Shown here in pieces: positions 28,216 through 39,900 of a stretch of 64,000 nt of DNA. Position numbers and translations under genes: made by a program. The notes below the pieces were generated by a model. That model was not told where the DNA came from. It saw only the letters and a program-made list of their open reading frames with translations, and did not search any database. Origin of the DNA: Pachysolen tannophilus NRRL Y-2460 (Eukaryota; Ascomycota; Pichiomycetes; Alaninales; Pachysolenaceae); the NCBI GenBank assembly GCA_001661245.1, contig KV454014.1, positions 739,370 to 803,369 of the forward strand, written 5' to 3'. The stretch's first letter is position 1. The number at the start of each line of letters is the position of its first letter.

Positions 28216-30120
28216 TTATAATTTTTTAATAATTGCGCTATTCTTTAAATCGAAATTATAATTATATTTCCCACCAAGAGCTAATTTGTTTTTCTTGTCT
28301 TTTTTTTTGAAATGATTTGTCTTGGTATTATCGATTTGGTTTTCAAAGATATTTCCAACGATATCTTCAAAATTGCCCTGAATATAGTTGTAATTTAACA
28401 ACTGTTGATAATTTGTAAATTGCAAATCACTTATTTCTTGTGTCTTACTATCATGATCTTTTAAATAAGTTTTCAAAAAAATTATTAATGTGTTAGGGTT
28501 CTCATAATTGCCTTCTTTATCTTCAATTAATAAAGCTCTTAAGATTTGTAAAATTTTGGGAGAAAAATTTCTAAATTTTTTCAAATATTCAATCAAATAA
28601 AAATCTAATAAAACAAAATTATCCATACCATTACTGTAAATTGAGGATTTTATTAAATGATAATAATCTAAAGAGTCCAATTGGATTTTTTGTAATAGCA
28701 ATTTTTTATAAAACAAAAATGAATAAATCTTAGAACTATTAGACCTGGAAATTGAATGCAAAATAATCTTGAAATTGTTATAAATTAATTCCTTTAAATC
28801 ATTCTCGATTAAATAGTCAATAATGATATTTAAACCAGTTAAATTTGTATCATCATGAGTTTTTTTCAAAATAGTATACATGATAATTTCAAGAGCCTCT
28901 TGTTCATAAACATTTTTCACATTGTCGAATTTTTTCAAAATATCATTTATCCTTGCATTACTATTCAATTCCAAATACTTTAATGAAAGATTTTCAAAAT
29001 CTAATGGGTTTAAAATAATCTTGTTATTTTTATTCTTCTTTGATTCGACAATAAATTTATTTAATAGTGACCAAGAATATTCAACGTCACCAGTTTCAAC
29101 TAAATAACTCTCCAAAATGGTTGATATTTGTACCGAATTTAATTCTTGCTCGAAATTTTTATTTATTAGTTCTATCAATTCAATTGTGCTGTTAATGTCC
29201 GCATTCATGGAAAATATTGTAGCTACTCTATTTAAAATAGATAAAGATACTGAATTGATATTTTCAACCAAATATTTCTCAAAACAGTACGATACCAATT
29301 CGTAATTTTGATTTATAGCTGAATCATTAACAATTTTAAGCATCAAATGAGGTTCAATAATATTCATACTGTTGTTATTTTCCAACAACTTTAGCAATTT
29401 CAAAGTATACTCATAATCTTGTCTTTTTAACGAATATAAAACTATGTTTGAAATTTTTGTATTGTTCAAAACACTTGGATCCAAATCTACCATTTGATTG
29501 AACTTATCAACCAACCTTTCATATTGATTTGAATCTATCAAATATTGAATTTCAAAGAAACTAGAATCAATTTTGGCATCTTTTAAAAATTTTTGGAACC
29601 TTAACTCCAAAGTTAAATTTTTAGAACTTGAAACAATTTTCTCCAAATAATTTATATTAAATTGATTAACTTTATACCCCTTATCTCTTATCAAATAATC
29701 CAATAAATCCAATGCGTAATCAGCTAAGTAGAAAACATCTCCTCTATTTCTGATTTCACTATTTATTAATAAAAAAATTGATCTAAATATCTCCAGGTAA
29801 ATATATACTGGTGGGTCTTTGTTCAAATACGATAATTTATTCAATAAACTGTAAAAATTCTTGAATTCCAAAGAATTGTTGAAAAGCCTGAGATGAGTTT
29901 TCAACTTATTCCAGTATTTATTCTCATCTGTTCCGTATAACTTTGATAAGCTTGAATATAATATCTGCACCTGATCTTCCTGGTCCTTCATATCTTCTAA
30001 GACACGGCTAGTCTTATTTATAGGACTCACCACATTTAAACCACTAAGAATTGAAGAGATGGGTGAGCTTCCACTTGAGCTAAACCTTTTAAAGTTCAAT
30101 CTGCCTAACAGTTTTATCAT
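28216..30120 (-). CDS. Predicted mitochondrial helical-repeat (PPR-like) protein
   Basis: 634 residues from the ATG at 30120. The N-terminus MIKLLGRLNFKRFSSSGSS is basic, S-rich and free of acids, a good mitochondrial presequence. The rest is a regular succession of leucine-rich helices without charge clusters, resembling yeast pentatricopeptide-type factors that stabilise or help translate mitochondrial mRNAs (Aep/Pet/Cbp class). I cannot assign a specific ortholog; such proteins diverge quickly. It is head-to-head with the complex I assembly gene, only 128 bases apart, which fits a mitochondrial role. Confidence 0.75.
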   Translation of the reverse strand: MIKLLGRLNFKRFSSSGSSPISSILSGLNVVSPINKTSRVLEDMKDQEDQVQILYSSLSKLYGTDENKYWNKLKTHLRLFNNSLEFKNFYSLLNKLSYLNKDPPVYIYLEIFRSIFLLINSEIRNRGDVFYLADYALDLLDYLIRDKGYKVNQFNINYLEKIVSSSKNLTLELRFQKFLKDAKIDSSFFEIQYLIDSNQYERLVDKFNQMVDLDPSVLNNTKISNIVLYSLKRQDYEYTLKLLKLLENNNSMNIIEPHLMLKIVNDSAINQNYELVSYCFEKYLVENINSVSLSILNRVATIFSMNADINSTIELIELINKNFEQELNSVQISTILESYLVETGDVEYSWSLLNKFIVESKKNKNNKIILNPLDFENLSLKYLELNSNARINDILKKFDNVKNVYEQEALEIIMYTILKKTHDDTNLTGLNIIIDYLIENDLKELIYNNFKIILHSISRSNSSKIYSFLFYKKLLLQKIQLDSLDYYHLIKSSIYSNGMDNFVLLDFYLIEYLKKFRNFSPKILQILRALLIEDKEGNYENPNTLIIFLKTYLKDHDSKTQEISDLQFTNYQQLLNYNYIQGNFEDIVGNIFENQIDNTKTNHFKKKDKKNKLALGGKYNYNFDLKNSAIIKKL

Positions 30121-30248
30121 AATATCACCACCTATTTTCAATATAAATTTAAAATATTAATCATTTTTGTTCTTCTTTATAGTTTTTTTCAACTTTAAAA
30201 AAATTAAAAATACTAAAATAATCGCTTTTAATAAAATGACGAGTAGAC
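30121..30248. promoter_or_regulatory. Short bidirectional promoter of two mitochondrial genes
   Basis: Only 128 A/T-rich bases separate the starts of the PPR-like gene and the NDUFAF5 homologue. No distinct operator is visible. Confidence 0.5.
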
Positions 30249-31238
30249 ATGATATTCAAGAGGTTTCAATCAAATGCAGTCCAAGTGTTTAATAGGTCAA
30301 TTAAGTTGAGACAACGCCAAAGAGCTGCATTGGATCCAAGGTCTTCAGAGGTTGAATACTTAAGAAATTTGGTTGCAGATTTAACAGTTGAAAGATTGAG
30401 TATAATAAACAGAAATTATACCAACTTTTTAGATTTTGGTTGCAATGGCGGAAATTTTTTGAAAAGTTTGTTATTATCTAATCCTAAGGATGCTGAGGTG
30501 AATGATTTAGTTCTTTCAAAGTTGAAGAATGTGTATTTGTTGGATAGTTGTCAGGAATTACTTTTTAAAAATAATTTTGATCAAGCAAGCTCCGCTGCTG
30601 GATTGAGCATTGAGAAAGTATTGGTTCAAGATGAAGAATCTTCTGATTTTCTTGCAAAACATCAGGATTACTTTGATGGGGTAATATCTAATCTTTCCTT
30701 ACATTGGGTTAATGATTTGCCCTCAGTTTTTAAGAAAATCAATGATTCTTTAAAACCTGATGGAATGTTTATGGGTTCTATATTCGCTCTAGATACTTTG
30801 TTTGAGTTGCGTTCTTCTTTTCAACTTTCTGAATTGGAACGTAAAAATGGGTTATCGCCTCATATATCACCGTTTGTACAGAGTAACGATATTTCAAATA
30901 TTCTAAACAAGACGAATTTCCGATTGGTCACTTTGGATGTTGATGAAATAGTTGTTTCATATCCACGGTTAATTAATCTTATGGAAGATTTGAAGCTCAT
31001 GGGAGAAAATAATTGCTTATCTTCTCTTGAAAGTATTTCCTTGAGCAAAGATATTTTGATAAGTACAGAAGCTATCTATAAAGAATTGTATGGTAAGAAA
31101 GATGATAAAGTACCAGGTGGTGTACTGTTACCTGCAACTTTCAGAATTATCTTCTTCATTGGATGGAAAAATTCTGAAAACCAACCCAAACCTTTGGAAA
31201 GAGGTAGCGCTAAAGTTACTTTGAAAGATGCTTTATGA
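30249..31238 (+). CDS. Complex I assembly methyltransferase-fold protein (NDUFAF5 homologue)
   Basis: 329 residues with a basic mitochondrial leader (MIFKRFQSNAVQVFNRSIKLRQ opening). The SAM-binding glycine motif is DFGCNGG (62-68). SNLSLHWVNDLPSVF (147-161), LKPDGMFMGSIFALDTLFELR, the SPHISPF block and the ending PLERGSAKVTL are very close to human NDUFAF5. That protein hydroxylates an arginine of NDUFS7 during complex I assembly in the matrix. A short VPGGVLLPATFRIIFFIGWK segment matches too. Presence implies a rotenone-sensitive complex I in this yeast. It is convergent with CIN1. Confidence 0.95.
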   Translation: MIFKRFQSNAVQVFNRSIKLRQRQRAALDPRSSEVEYLRNLVADLTVERLSIINRNYTNFLDFGCNGGNFLKSLLLSNPKDAEVNDLVLSKLKNVYLLDSCQELLFKNNFDQASSAAGLSIEKVLVQDEESSDFLAKHQDYFDGVISNLSLHWVNDLPSVFKKINDSLKPDGMFMGSIFALDTLFELRSSFQLSELERKNGLSPHISPFVQSNDISNILNKTNFRLVTLDVDEIVVSYPRLINLMEDLKLMGENNCLSSLESISLSKDILISTEAIYKELYGKKDDKVPGGVLLPATFRIIFFIGWKNSENQPKPLERGSAKVTLKDAL

Positions 31239-31353
31239 AGAAACAAAAAAAAAAAAGAAAAAGGTAATGTATATAGTACAATTATTTATTCTATTTATTA
31301 TATTTATTATATTTATTCTATTTATTATTAGTGAAAATCTATAAAATCCTTCT

Positions 31354-34300
31354 CTAAACATCTATATCACCGATTTTGTAATTTTCTGAGAGATCCTCTG
31401 CTAAAGAGCTCAAAGTTTTTAAAACCCCGTCGTATTTAGTAACTTCATCTTGATCATTTTTGTCTTTAAAAATTTGTAAAAGCTCATAATATAGTTCAGC
31501 TAATACTTGAATAATCATTTTCTTAGTCTTTAAATTTACATTTTTGGAATCTTTTAACAATAGGCACATTCTTTTTTTCCCCTTTTCCATAAAAGTTTTC
31601 AATCCATCATCAAAAGTAATTGACAGTATATAAAGGTGCTTGAAGATTTTGAAAACCTCTTGCAATCTAGTTTGATTTGTTTGATTTAACTGCAAATTAA
31701 AAGACCTTATGAAAAGCAACTTTTTAGTTTCAGCAGGCAAACGACAGTAGAGAAGTAATGAACTATTCATGTCTAATAATCTGTTTACTAGAATTAAACT
31801 GGAATTCACCAACTTGAAAACTCTCTTGCTATTTTTTTCCTTCAATTGCTCGTAATATGTTTGATCATTCACTTGCAAGTTCAAAATACAAACTTCATAA
31901 TTTTCAGAAATTGATAAGGATACATCTTTTGAAAATAAAGACAATAACTGATTTAATACATAAGTACGATTGTTCTCCAGCAGTATCTTCTCGATAAAGT
32001 ACGAAAATGATAGCAACGAAGAATTTATAAGTTTATTTGAAGATACTATTCCTCCAGCAGAGAATGTGACTCCTTTTAGAAACTCAAGTGCTAACTTTTC
32101 ATAAAATTCATCTTTTTCAACACTAATCAAAATTTCTTTGAAGTAAATCTCAAACAAAAACCTATAATAGTCATTTAAGTCATTGAAATTCAACAGTTTC
32201 TGTGGTTGCTCCAATTTCGTATTAGAATTAGAGTTCAAATATTCATCATAATAATGCCAAAAGTTACAGAGGTCTAAAAATAAACTCAAAGAATCTAATC
32301 TCAATCTATCTATGATGTCCAAATTCAATCTGACCAATTTTAATATTACAAACTTTTTCAAATTTTCATTAATCGATATTGTTTCTATATTGTTGCTAAT
32401 GAATCTGATGGTTGACATTCTAACTTTACTTCCAACATCTCCTTGGTTGGTAACCGTGTAATCGTCCAACTGATTGACAAGCCTGATTAGTATTTCCACA
32501 TTGAATGTCATGTTGTTATCTCTATGATTTCGAAAATACACAGATAAGCTATCAATTAAATTACTTCGGACATCACAATCGACCTGCTTGTAATCTTCAA
32601 CGATACTCAAGAACATTTCGAGATTCGATAAAGACAACTCTTTTAAATGCCCGACTGAAAGCGAAGAGGCCAAGTTGTTGCCTGCTTTGATGTAGTAAAC
32701 TAATTTTTCCAAGAAACTTTCCGTTATAAATTCCTTTTTCAAATTTTTGATAAACAAAATGAATTTATCAATTATTGCCGGATTATTCAATCTTATTATA
32801 TTGAAAATTGTATTATAAATATCTTCCGTCAACTGAAAATTAGGAAAAGTTTCCAACATCACGGAAACTATGTATATATATTCTTCACCTTTATACCAGC
32901 TATCTTTATGGAAATTAAACGTTTGATTTGAAACAATTTCAAGTATCTGATTGTAGTATTTATCGTTGTTCAAACTTAATGGTAATATTTCTGATAAGGC
33001 ATAAAAAAACCCGATCTTCAATTTGGTTTTATTGGATTTTAATAAATCATCAATAATTTCATCCACATTCTGATTTATTAATAATTCTCTCAAAGTCTCA
33101 CTCAGAATCTTTCTAATTTGGTAATCCCTGCTATATATCTTTACCAATAGAGCATCAGTAAATATTCCTTTGAAGTCTGTGCTTATTTCTTGAGATATAG
33201 TAACACTCAGTTGAAAAGATTTGTTTAAATGACCCAATACAGTAAAATCCAACATTTCAATAATTTTCAATTTGAATTCATTTTTATTGATTTTCATTTG
33301 AAAATTTTCATAAATAAAATCACCATATCTCCCAATTAATTCTTGAATCACAGCACATGAGGCCCTTCGAATCATCAATTCTTTGTCATAACAACAAACG
33401 AGTAATAAATCTTTAAACAACTGCATATAATATTTATTGCGTCTATTATATTTTCTAACCATTGACCAGCTTATATAACAGGATGCGTCTCTTACATTAC
33501 TACCAATGCTATGAGTCAATCTATGTTGTTCAATAAACAAAGTCTTGTGCAAAATTGATATAATGATTGGAATTTGATTTTCCGGAATTATTTTCAAACG
33601 TAAAAACTCAGATAAAGTCAATAGTATTCCATGATACTTATCAATATTTATTAATTCACTATCTATCTGTAAATTTAAGTTTATCTTATTAATTTTTTGT
33701 TCATCTTCAAAAATTAAATCCTCAATCTCTAATTCTTCATACAATAACATAAATATATCATTTTGAAATTCTTTTGGTAAATTTTTTGTAATTTTAGATA
33801 ATTGTTTTGCAACACAATATCTAATATTTGTATCAGAAGAATCAATTAAAGAAACTAATGAATTTATTATTTCTTCTGTACGTTCAAGTTCATGTAAAAG
33901 TATAAAGCTGTTACAAATCTTGCCCAATCCTTTTACTATCAATTTTAAAACTTCATTATTATTTTCATTAGGGTTTTCTAATTGTCCATGAATCAAATTA
34001 TAATGTTGTGGTAAAAAAATTTTCAAATCACTCAATCTGGCTATTTTCAATAAATTATTTAAAGTCATCAATAGACCAATTTGATTAAATAAATCTAATG
34101 AAGATAAATCAAGTTCTTCTTCATAAAAATTATTTAAAAACTGTGTATTATCAGATCTCAGTAAAAACCTAGCCATCAATAAACTTGCCAGATCCCTTTC
34201 TTTACCACTATATTTAAGATAATTTAAAGAAATCTTATAAACTTCTGTTGGAATATCCTTATCATAGCTAACCATCGACAACTTCCAAGGTGATAATATC

Positions 34301-34716
34301 AATACAGATAACCATAATATCAATAAAAACCTTTCTTGCCATGTTGTTTCTTTTTCATTTAATCGTCCAATTATCGGTGTTATTGTATATATATCACTTG
34401 ATAAGCAATTACTTATTGTCTTTGTACCTCTAATTTTAGTAAACGCGTAAAATATTTCACCTATTATTTGAATTAACTTATCTTGTTTCTCATCATGAAC
34501 CAATATCTCAGTATATCTTTCAGTTAATTGTTCAATAAACTTTCTTAAATCACCATCTAACAATTGAGGTGAAGGTTCAAATTGTTCAATATTTTTGATC
34601 AATTCTTTTAACAATATCGAATCATCACAATTAGTTAAAATCGCAGTCAAATCTTTTCTAATATTATTCAACAACACATCCTTAACCTTGATGATACTAA
34701 TTTCATCTGCTTCCAT
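31354..34716 (-). CDS. CIN1: Tubulin-folding cofactor D (Cin1)
   Basis: 1,120 residues of HEAT-type helical repeats. Conserved cofactor D segments are visible: KIRGTKTISNCL, TWQERFLLILWLSVLILSP in the N-terminal part, and RDASCYISWSMVRKYN further on. Cofactor D takes beta-tubulin from cofactor A and joins the complex that forms alpha/beta heterodimers. S. cerevisiae Cin1 is 1,014 residues. The ATG at 34716 is preferred; no ATG lies in the in-frame sequence just upstream. The neighbouring DUF1769 gene is divergent, 220 bases away. Confidence 0.9.
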   Translation of the reverse strand: MEADEISIIKVKDVLLNNIRKDLTAILTNCDDSILLKELIKNIEQFEPSPQLLDGDLRKFIEQLTERYTEILVHDEKQDKLIQIIGEIFYAFTKIRGTKTISNCLSSDIYTITPIIGRLNEKETTWQERFLLILWLSVLILSPWKLSMVSYDKDIPTEVYKISLNYLKYSGKERDLASLLMARFLLRSDNTQFLNNFYEEELDLSSLDLFNQIGLLMTLNNLLKIARLSDLKIFLPQHYNLIHGQLENPNENNNEVLKLIVKGLGKICNSFILLHELERTEEIINSLVSLIDSSDTNIRYCVAKQLSKITKNLPKEFQNDIFMLLYEELEIEDLIFEDEQKINKINLNLQIDSELINIDKYHGILLTLSEFLRLKIIPENQIPIIISILHKTLFIEQHRLTHSIGSNVRDASCYISWSMVRKYNRRNKYYMQLFKDLLLVCCYDKELMIRRASCAVIQELIGRYGDFIYENFQMKINKNEFKLKIIEMLDFTVLGHLNKSFQLSVTISQEISTDFKGIFTDALLVKIYSRDYQIRKILSETLRELLINQNVDEIIDDLLKSNKTKLKIGFFYALSEILPLSLNNDKYYNQILEIVSNQTFNFHKDSWYKGEEYIYIVSVMLETFPNFQLTEDIYNTIFNIIRLNNPAIIDKFILFIKNLKKEFITESFLEKLVYYIKAGNNLASSLSVGHLKELSLSNLEMFLSIVEDYKQVDCDVRSNLIDSLSVYFRNHRDNNMTFNVEILIRLVNQLDDYTVTNQGDVGSKVRMSTIRFISNNIETISINENLKKFVILKLVRLNLDIIDRLRLDSLSLFLDLCNFWHYYDEYLNSNSNTKLEQPQKLLNFNDLNDYYRFLFEIYFKEILISVEKDEFYEKLALEFLKGVTFSAGGIVSSNKLINSSLLSFSYFIEKILLENNRTYVLNQLLSLFSKDVSLSISENYEVCILNLQVNDQTYYEQLKEKNSKRVFKLVNSSLILVNRLLDMNSSLLLYCRLPAETKKLLFIRSFNLQLNQTNQTRLQEVFKIFKHLYILSITFDDGLKTFMEKGKKRMCLLLKDSKNVNLKTKKMIIQVLAELYYELLQIFKDKNDQDEVTKYDGVLKTLSSLAEDLSENYKIGDIDV

Positions 34717-34745
34717 AGCTAATGGTTGTTGCAAAGAAAGAAATA

Positions 34746-34779
<34 letters not shown>

Positions 34780-34936
34780 TGTTTTTTGTTTTGATTCGTA
34801 TACATAAATAGTAAATATGTGAAATCGTTATTTTTTCTACTATATAAATAAAATGAAAACTGAAATTTATCACGATAATAATATTAATATTAATATAAAT
34901 TAATTGGAAAACGATAATTTTTTTTTTTTAGAGAAG

Positions 34937-35908
34937 ATGTCATGGATGTGGTCATCAACGGAATCTCAGGTTTCGGAACAACAAAATAAGTATCTTAAAA
35001 TATCAGCTTCTAATAGTTATGATTCAAATACTTTTCAATTAGTTCCAATTAATACTGAAATTCCTGTTATAATTGATTCAAAGATTGGAGAATTTAAACT
35101 TTATATTAGGATAAGAGATTTTGTTGGATCTAAGAAATTTTATAATAAATCCAATTCAAATTATAATTGTTCTTATTTTGATAATGAAAATAGAAATCGT
35201 GCTAATATTTCTTTAGAAATTCATTTTAAACCAAAAATGGAGATTAATGGTAATGATTTAAATTTTGGTAATGATTTTGGTCATCCTATAAGAGATTGTT
35301 TACCTTATGGTACTGCAGCTGGAATGAAACTTTTCAAATACCTTGATCCATCTGCTACAGCTGATATTTATAGTGATCAACCATTTATTTATGGTAAAGC
35401 ATTAAGTAGTTTTAATATTGTTAATGTGAAATTAGAGAAACAAGATTTTGGAAAACAAGATTTAAAACCAAAACCAATTCAAGAAAATTTATATAATATT
35501 AAGACATCAGATTTAGAAATTCCAAATGATAATATTAAAAGACAAAATTTTTTCACATCAAATAATAATTTACAAAATTTTACATTTTTACCTGGTTATG
35601 AATATAAATTTGATTTTTTCAATAATTATATTACAATGAGAGATTCAAAATTTTCTCTTTCTTTACCAGGAGGTTTTAATTTAGACCTTTCCAATTATTT
35701 ACAAAACAATAGTGAAGTTGTTAAAAGTGTTAGATGGGTCATAAAGAAAAATGTCATGGATGGTATAGGTGTTAATTTTGGTGATTTAGGACTCGTTATT
35801 CAATTTGAATTAGTTGATGACAATACCACTGAGTATGATGACAATATCGTTAAACAAGACTATATCACAAGAGAAGAATTAATTGTCCAACAAGAACTCA
35901 CTGAATAA
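34937..35908 (+). CDS. DUF1769/UPF0590 family protein
   Basis: 323 residues from ATG 34937 (MSWMWSSTES). The pattern GEFKLYIRIRDF, then GNDFGHPIRDCLPYGTAAGMKLFKYLDPSATADIYSDQPFIYGKALSSFN, is in separate pieces the signature of the fungal DUF1769 (UPF0590) family, whose function is unknown. There are no membrane segments or signal peptide. The T run ending in AG just before the start resembles a splice acceptor, but no donor is near, so I take it as leader. The protein is likely cytosolic. Confidence 0.85.
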   Translation: MSWMWSSTESQVSEQQNKYLKISASNSYDSNTFQLVPINTEIPVIIDSKIGEFKLYIRIRDFVGSKKFYNKSNSNYNCSYFDNENRNRANISLEIHFKPKMEINGNDLNFGNDFGHPIRDCLPYGTAAGMKLFKYLDPSATADIYSDQPFIYGKALSSFNIVNVKLEKQDFGKQDLKPKPIQENLYNIKTSDLEIPNDNIKRQNFFTSNNNLQNFTFLPGYEYKFDFFNNYITMRDSKFSLSLPGGFNLDLSNYLQNNSEVVKSVRWVIKKNVMDGIGVNFGDLGLVIQFELVDDNTTEYDDNIVKQDYITREELIVQQELTE

Positions 35909-36957
35909 TAAAAAATAAAACTTTGCACTGTTTTAAACATTTAGCTTTTTACGTGGGTTTCTTATATGTAATTGTAAACAGTATAGTTAGTTGTATACTA
36001 TTGATAGTGCAAACTAATAAGCAAAAAGTGAGTTAAAGTACATTATAAAAATGCAGTAGTACATTGGTAGTGCAAATATCTTTCAAAAAAATTAAAATGC
36101 AAACAGCCCCTGTGTTTTCGATTTTAAAAAATAAAAAAAAATAAAAATAAAAATAAAAATAGCGCCATCGGGGGCTATACTTATATAGAGGCTGTTTTTT
36201 GTTGTTTTTTTTTATTTCTTTTAAAAACCGCAGTTGTTTCTGCATATTCGTCGATTAAGCGGTGGGTGGCTATGCTCGGATTCCACTAAAGTCTCCGGAA
36301 AAAAAAAAAAAGAAAGTATTAAAAAAAGAGGAATAAATAATTCGGATATAAATATCTTACCCCCGGTTAAAACTATCCAGTTACAGCCCATCAAGCCCAA
36401 AATAGAGACATTTTTATATTATACCTTTAAAAACAATTTTCTATTCATGTGATCTCCGAGGCTTACTTTTTTTTTTTGTCTTTTTTTCGAGATTTTTTTT
36501 TACTAAAAAATGTTCCGATCAAATCCTTTTTTTCCTTAAGAGAGAGAGAGCGAGAAGAGAAAAAAAAATTAAAATAAAATTATTTTTAGAGATGATTGAT
36601 GATCTCATTACAAAAAAAACAAAAAAAATTATGGAAAATGGAAAATGTTCAAAGAAAAGTGCTTAATATTTTATACTATATTTTTTTTTAACTATCAATC
36701 ATTGTTTTAATAAATAAATAATACTAGTAAAAAATTAAGTTTTTAAAATAAAAAAATAAAATTTTTTTTTTTTTTAAAAATTTAAATTTTTTTTAATTTT
36801 TTTTTTCTTAAATACGTAGTGATTTATACTATTATTATTCTCTTTTTAATTTTTTTTTCTTTTTAAATTATAAATATATTTTATTAATAATAATAAAACA
36901 GTTTATAGCGCTGTTGGTCGATCGTTTTCAAAATTGTTTTAAAATAACCTGGAGATA
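35909..36957. promoter_or_regulatory. Intergenic region upstream of the SVL3/PAM1-type gene
   Basis: About 1 kb of A/T-rich DNA with many homopolymers. A CTCCGGAAAA site near 36292-36303 shares the 14-mer AAGTCTCCGGAAAA with the intergenic region at 57319. No gene, RNA or TATA of confidence is visible. Confidence 0.5.
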
Positions 36958-39900
36958 ATGTCGACGAAAAACCAGTGTTTTATCAGGTAAGTTTGAATAC
37001 TTTTTTTTCTTATTTTATTTTTTATTTATTTGCTTTTCCATTTTTTTATTTTTATTTAATTTAATTTAATTTAATTTAAATTTAATTGATTGATTGATTG
37101 TTTGTTTTTTGATGGCATTTTTGCTAACCGCGCTTAACATTACTTTAAAAAAAAAAATTTTTTTTTTTTTTAATTTTTATTNNNNNNNNNNNNNNNNNNN
37201 NNNNNNNNNNNNNNNNNNNNNNNNNNNNNNNNNNNNNNNNNNNNNNNNNNNNNNNNNNNNNNNNNNNNNNNNNNNNNNNNNNNNNNNNNNNNNNNNNNNN
37301 NNNNNNNNNNNNNNNNNNNNNNNNNNNNNNNNNNNNNNNNNNNNNNNNNNNNNNNNNNNNNNNNNNNNNNNNNNNNNNNNNNNNNNAAAATTTAATTTTT
37401 TTTTTAAATTTTATTTGTTTTTTAATATAATAATATAGTTGGCAATAATCCAAATTTAGCATTTTATAATTGGAGATTATTTGATTCAAAAATATGTGAT
37501 TTAACACATATTACTAATTCTGGAGTTACATCGGGTTATTCTCAATTTTATTCAACTGTTTTTGGGAATTCAAGGTTTTCAATTTCTCAAAGTTATCCTT
37601 CTTTTGAAGTTTATAATCTTAATCGTAGTAAAAATTTGGTTCTGCCAACTACAACAACGGTTACAGATGAAGAAGGATTAGATTCAAATTTACAATCTAC
37701 AATTACAACAGTTCAACTGGGATCATCAAATGTTTCATTAGAAAGACAAGTGTCATTTGATTATATATTTTTATCTGCAACTTCTTTACAAGAAATTTCA
37801 TCTTTATCTCAAGATATTAAGGCAGTTATTGAATCTTCAATTTCAATTACTGGGAAAATTCCAATTATAGTTATTGAATCAACAGATTATGTGAATCTTG
37901 AACCTTTTGTTAAAATGTCTTTACAAGTTGAAAATATTGAAGTTTTATCAATAATGTGTGATTTTGATATAAGAAAAATTTCAACAGATGTTTATAAAAT
38001 ACTTGAAAGTAAAAAAGAAAGTGAATTAGTTTATATTGGTAAAAGTGGTAGAGAATCAAATTATTCACAACTGGAAATTTCAAATATTTATAAATTAAGT
38101 TCATTATTAGAAACTTGTGGTCTTGATGTTTATAAACTTTCAAATCCTTTAGAATTTTTATCTTATCAATGGAAATTTGCTTTACCTCAAATCTCTTTAG
38201 GTCCTTTATCAATCTTATTTGAAAAACCATTTCCAAGTCAATTACAAGATGAAATATTAGCTAAGCCTTTAATAAGTGGATTAATCTTGGAAATCATTAG
38301 TGTTATTAAAACAATGGGTTGTAAATTATTTAAAAGTTATGATAATGAAACAGCATTATTGGAAAGATGTGTTCAACTTAGTCCCATTACACCTTTATCA
38401 GAAACTTTTATTGAAGCTCCAAAATTTTTTTATAATTTTTGTTGTCAAAATGATTTATATTTAGATTTATTATTATTACAACCAATATTATTAGCTGATG
38501 ATTTCCAAATTAAAACCCCTTATTTGGAATTCTTATACGCAATGTTAACTCAATATAATAAAAATAATTTCAGTTCTTTAGAAAATGACACGTCGTTATT
38601 TTGGTTAAGGAAAAATTCTGAAAATATTAAAGCTTTGAAATTACAAGAAGCTAAATTATCAATTAAAAATGATTTAACAGAACAAGAATTAAAAAGAACT
38701 GAAGCTCAATTACAAAATATGAAATTCTCAAATTCGGAGAATGGTTACATTAACGGTAATGGTAATGGCAATGGCAATAGCAATGGAATTGCAATCGCTA
38801 ATGGAATCGCAAACGGAATCGCAAACGGAAATGGAAATGGAAACGGTAACGGTATTGCAAGACAAGATTATGAACAGCAACAAAGGTACATGAATCAACA
38901 ACAGCAACAGCCACAGCAGCCGCAACAGCCGCAACAACAACAACAACAACAACAACTGGGAGCTCCACTAGCTGCTAACTATACTGGTTCTTATCCTCAG
39001 CAACAACAAGTCTATGCAACTCCTCAATTGAATGATAATTTGGATGATCTTACTGATATCGCCGTATATGGTGCTCAATTGAATGGGGAAATGAATTCTC
39101 CTGGAATGCAAAGCAATTCTCCTCAAAGAGCACAAACACAAAGGTCACCACATTTGCAGAATACGGTTTTTTCTCAACAACTGCAGCAGCAACAACAACA
39201 ACAAAGGGGACCGGGACAACAAATGCCTAATAGCCAACCTCCTCTGCAATATCTGCAATATCCACAATATCCGCAATACCAACAATATCCACCTCAGCAG
39301 CAACAACCACAACAATATCCAATGATGCTTCCACAGCAACAACAACAACCACAGCAACAACAACCAACTGGCGGATACCCACCTCAAGCTTTTCCACCTC
39401 AGAATAATATGAATTACAAGAATCCAAGAAGAATGACTTCAATGCCTATTCAACTGAATAATTATTCTTCTCATGATATCTTGATGGATCAACAACAATT
39501 TGATCCTAATGCAGATATGAGATTTAGAGCTGCTCCAAGAAAACAACACAGAAAATCACTTATGGATACCACTAATTTTGGTGTTGATTTTGGTGGCGCA
39601 GGTGGAATGCCAGGATCAAATAGACCAATGGTTAACACCTCTCAACCTAGATTGAAACATCAATCAAGTTTTGGAATTCCACCTAACAATTCAATGAATT
39701 TTGGAGGTTCACAAAGAAGACCTCTGCAAAATTCAACTACCTCATTATATGGTATGAACGGTATGAGTGGTGCTTCAATAAGTAATGGTGCGGCTCCAGG
39801 TGGTAATGATCCATATGGGCAGGCAGGTCTGTTGAGACAGCTGCTGGTTACCAATTCTCTGCAGCAGCAACAATCTTCTCAAGCAGAAATGTCTCAAACG

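Noticed and set aside
34890-34936. Possible splice acceptor before the DUF1769 gene
   Set aside because: A T run ending in AG is present, but no donor or branch sequence is visible in the short interval to CIN1.
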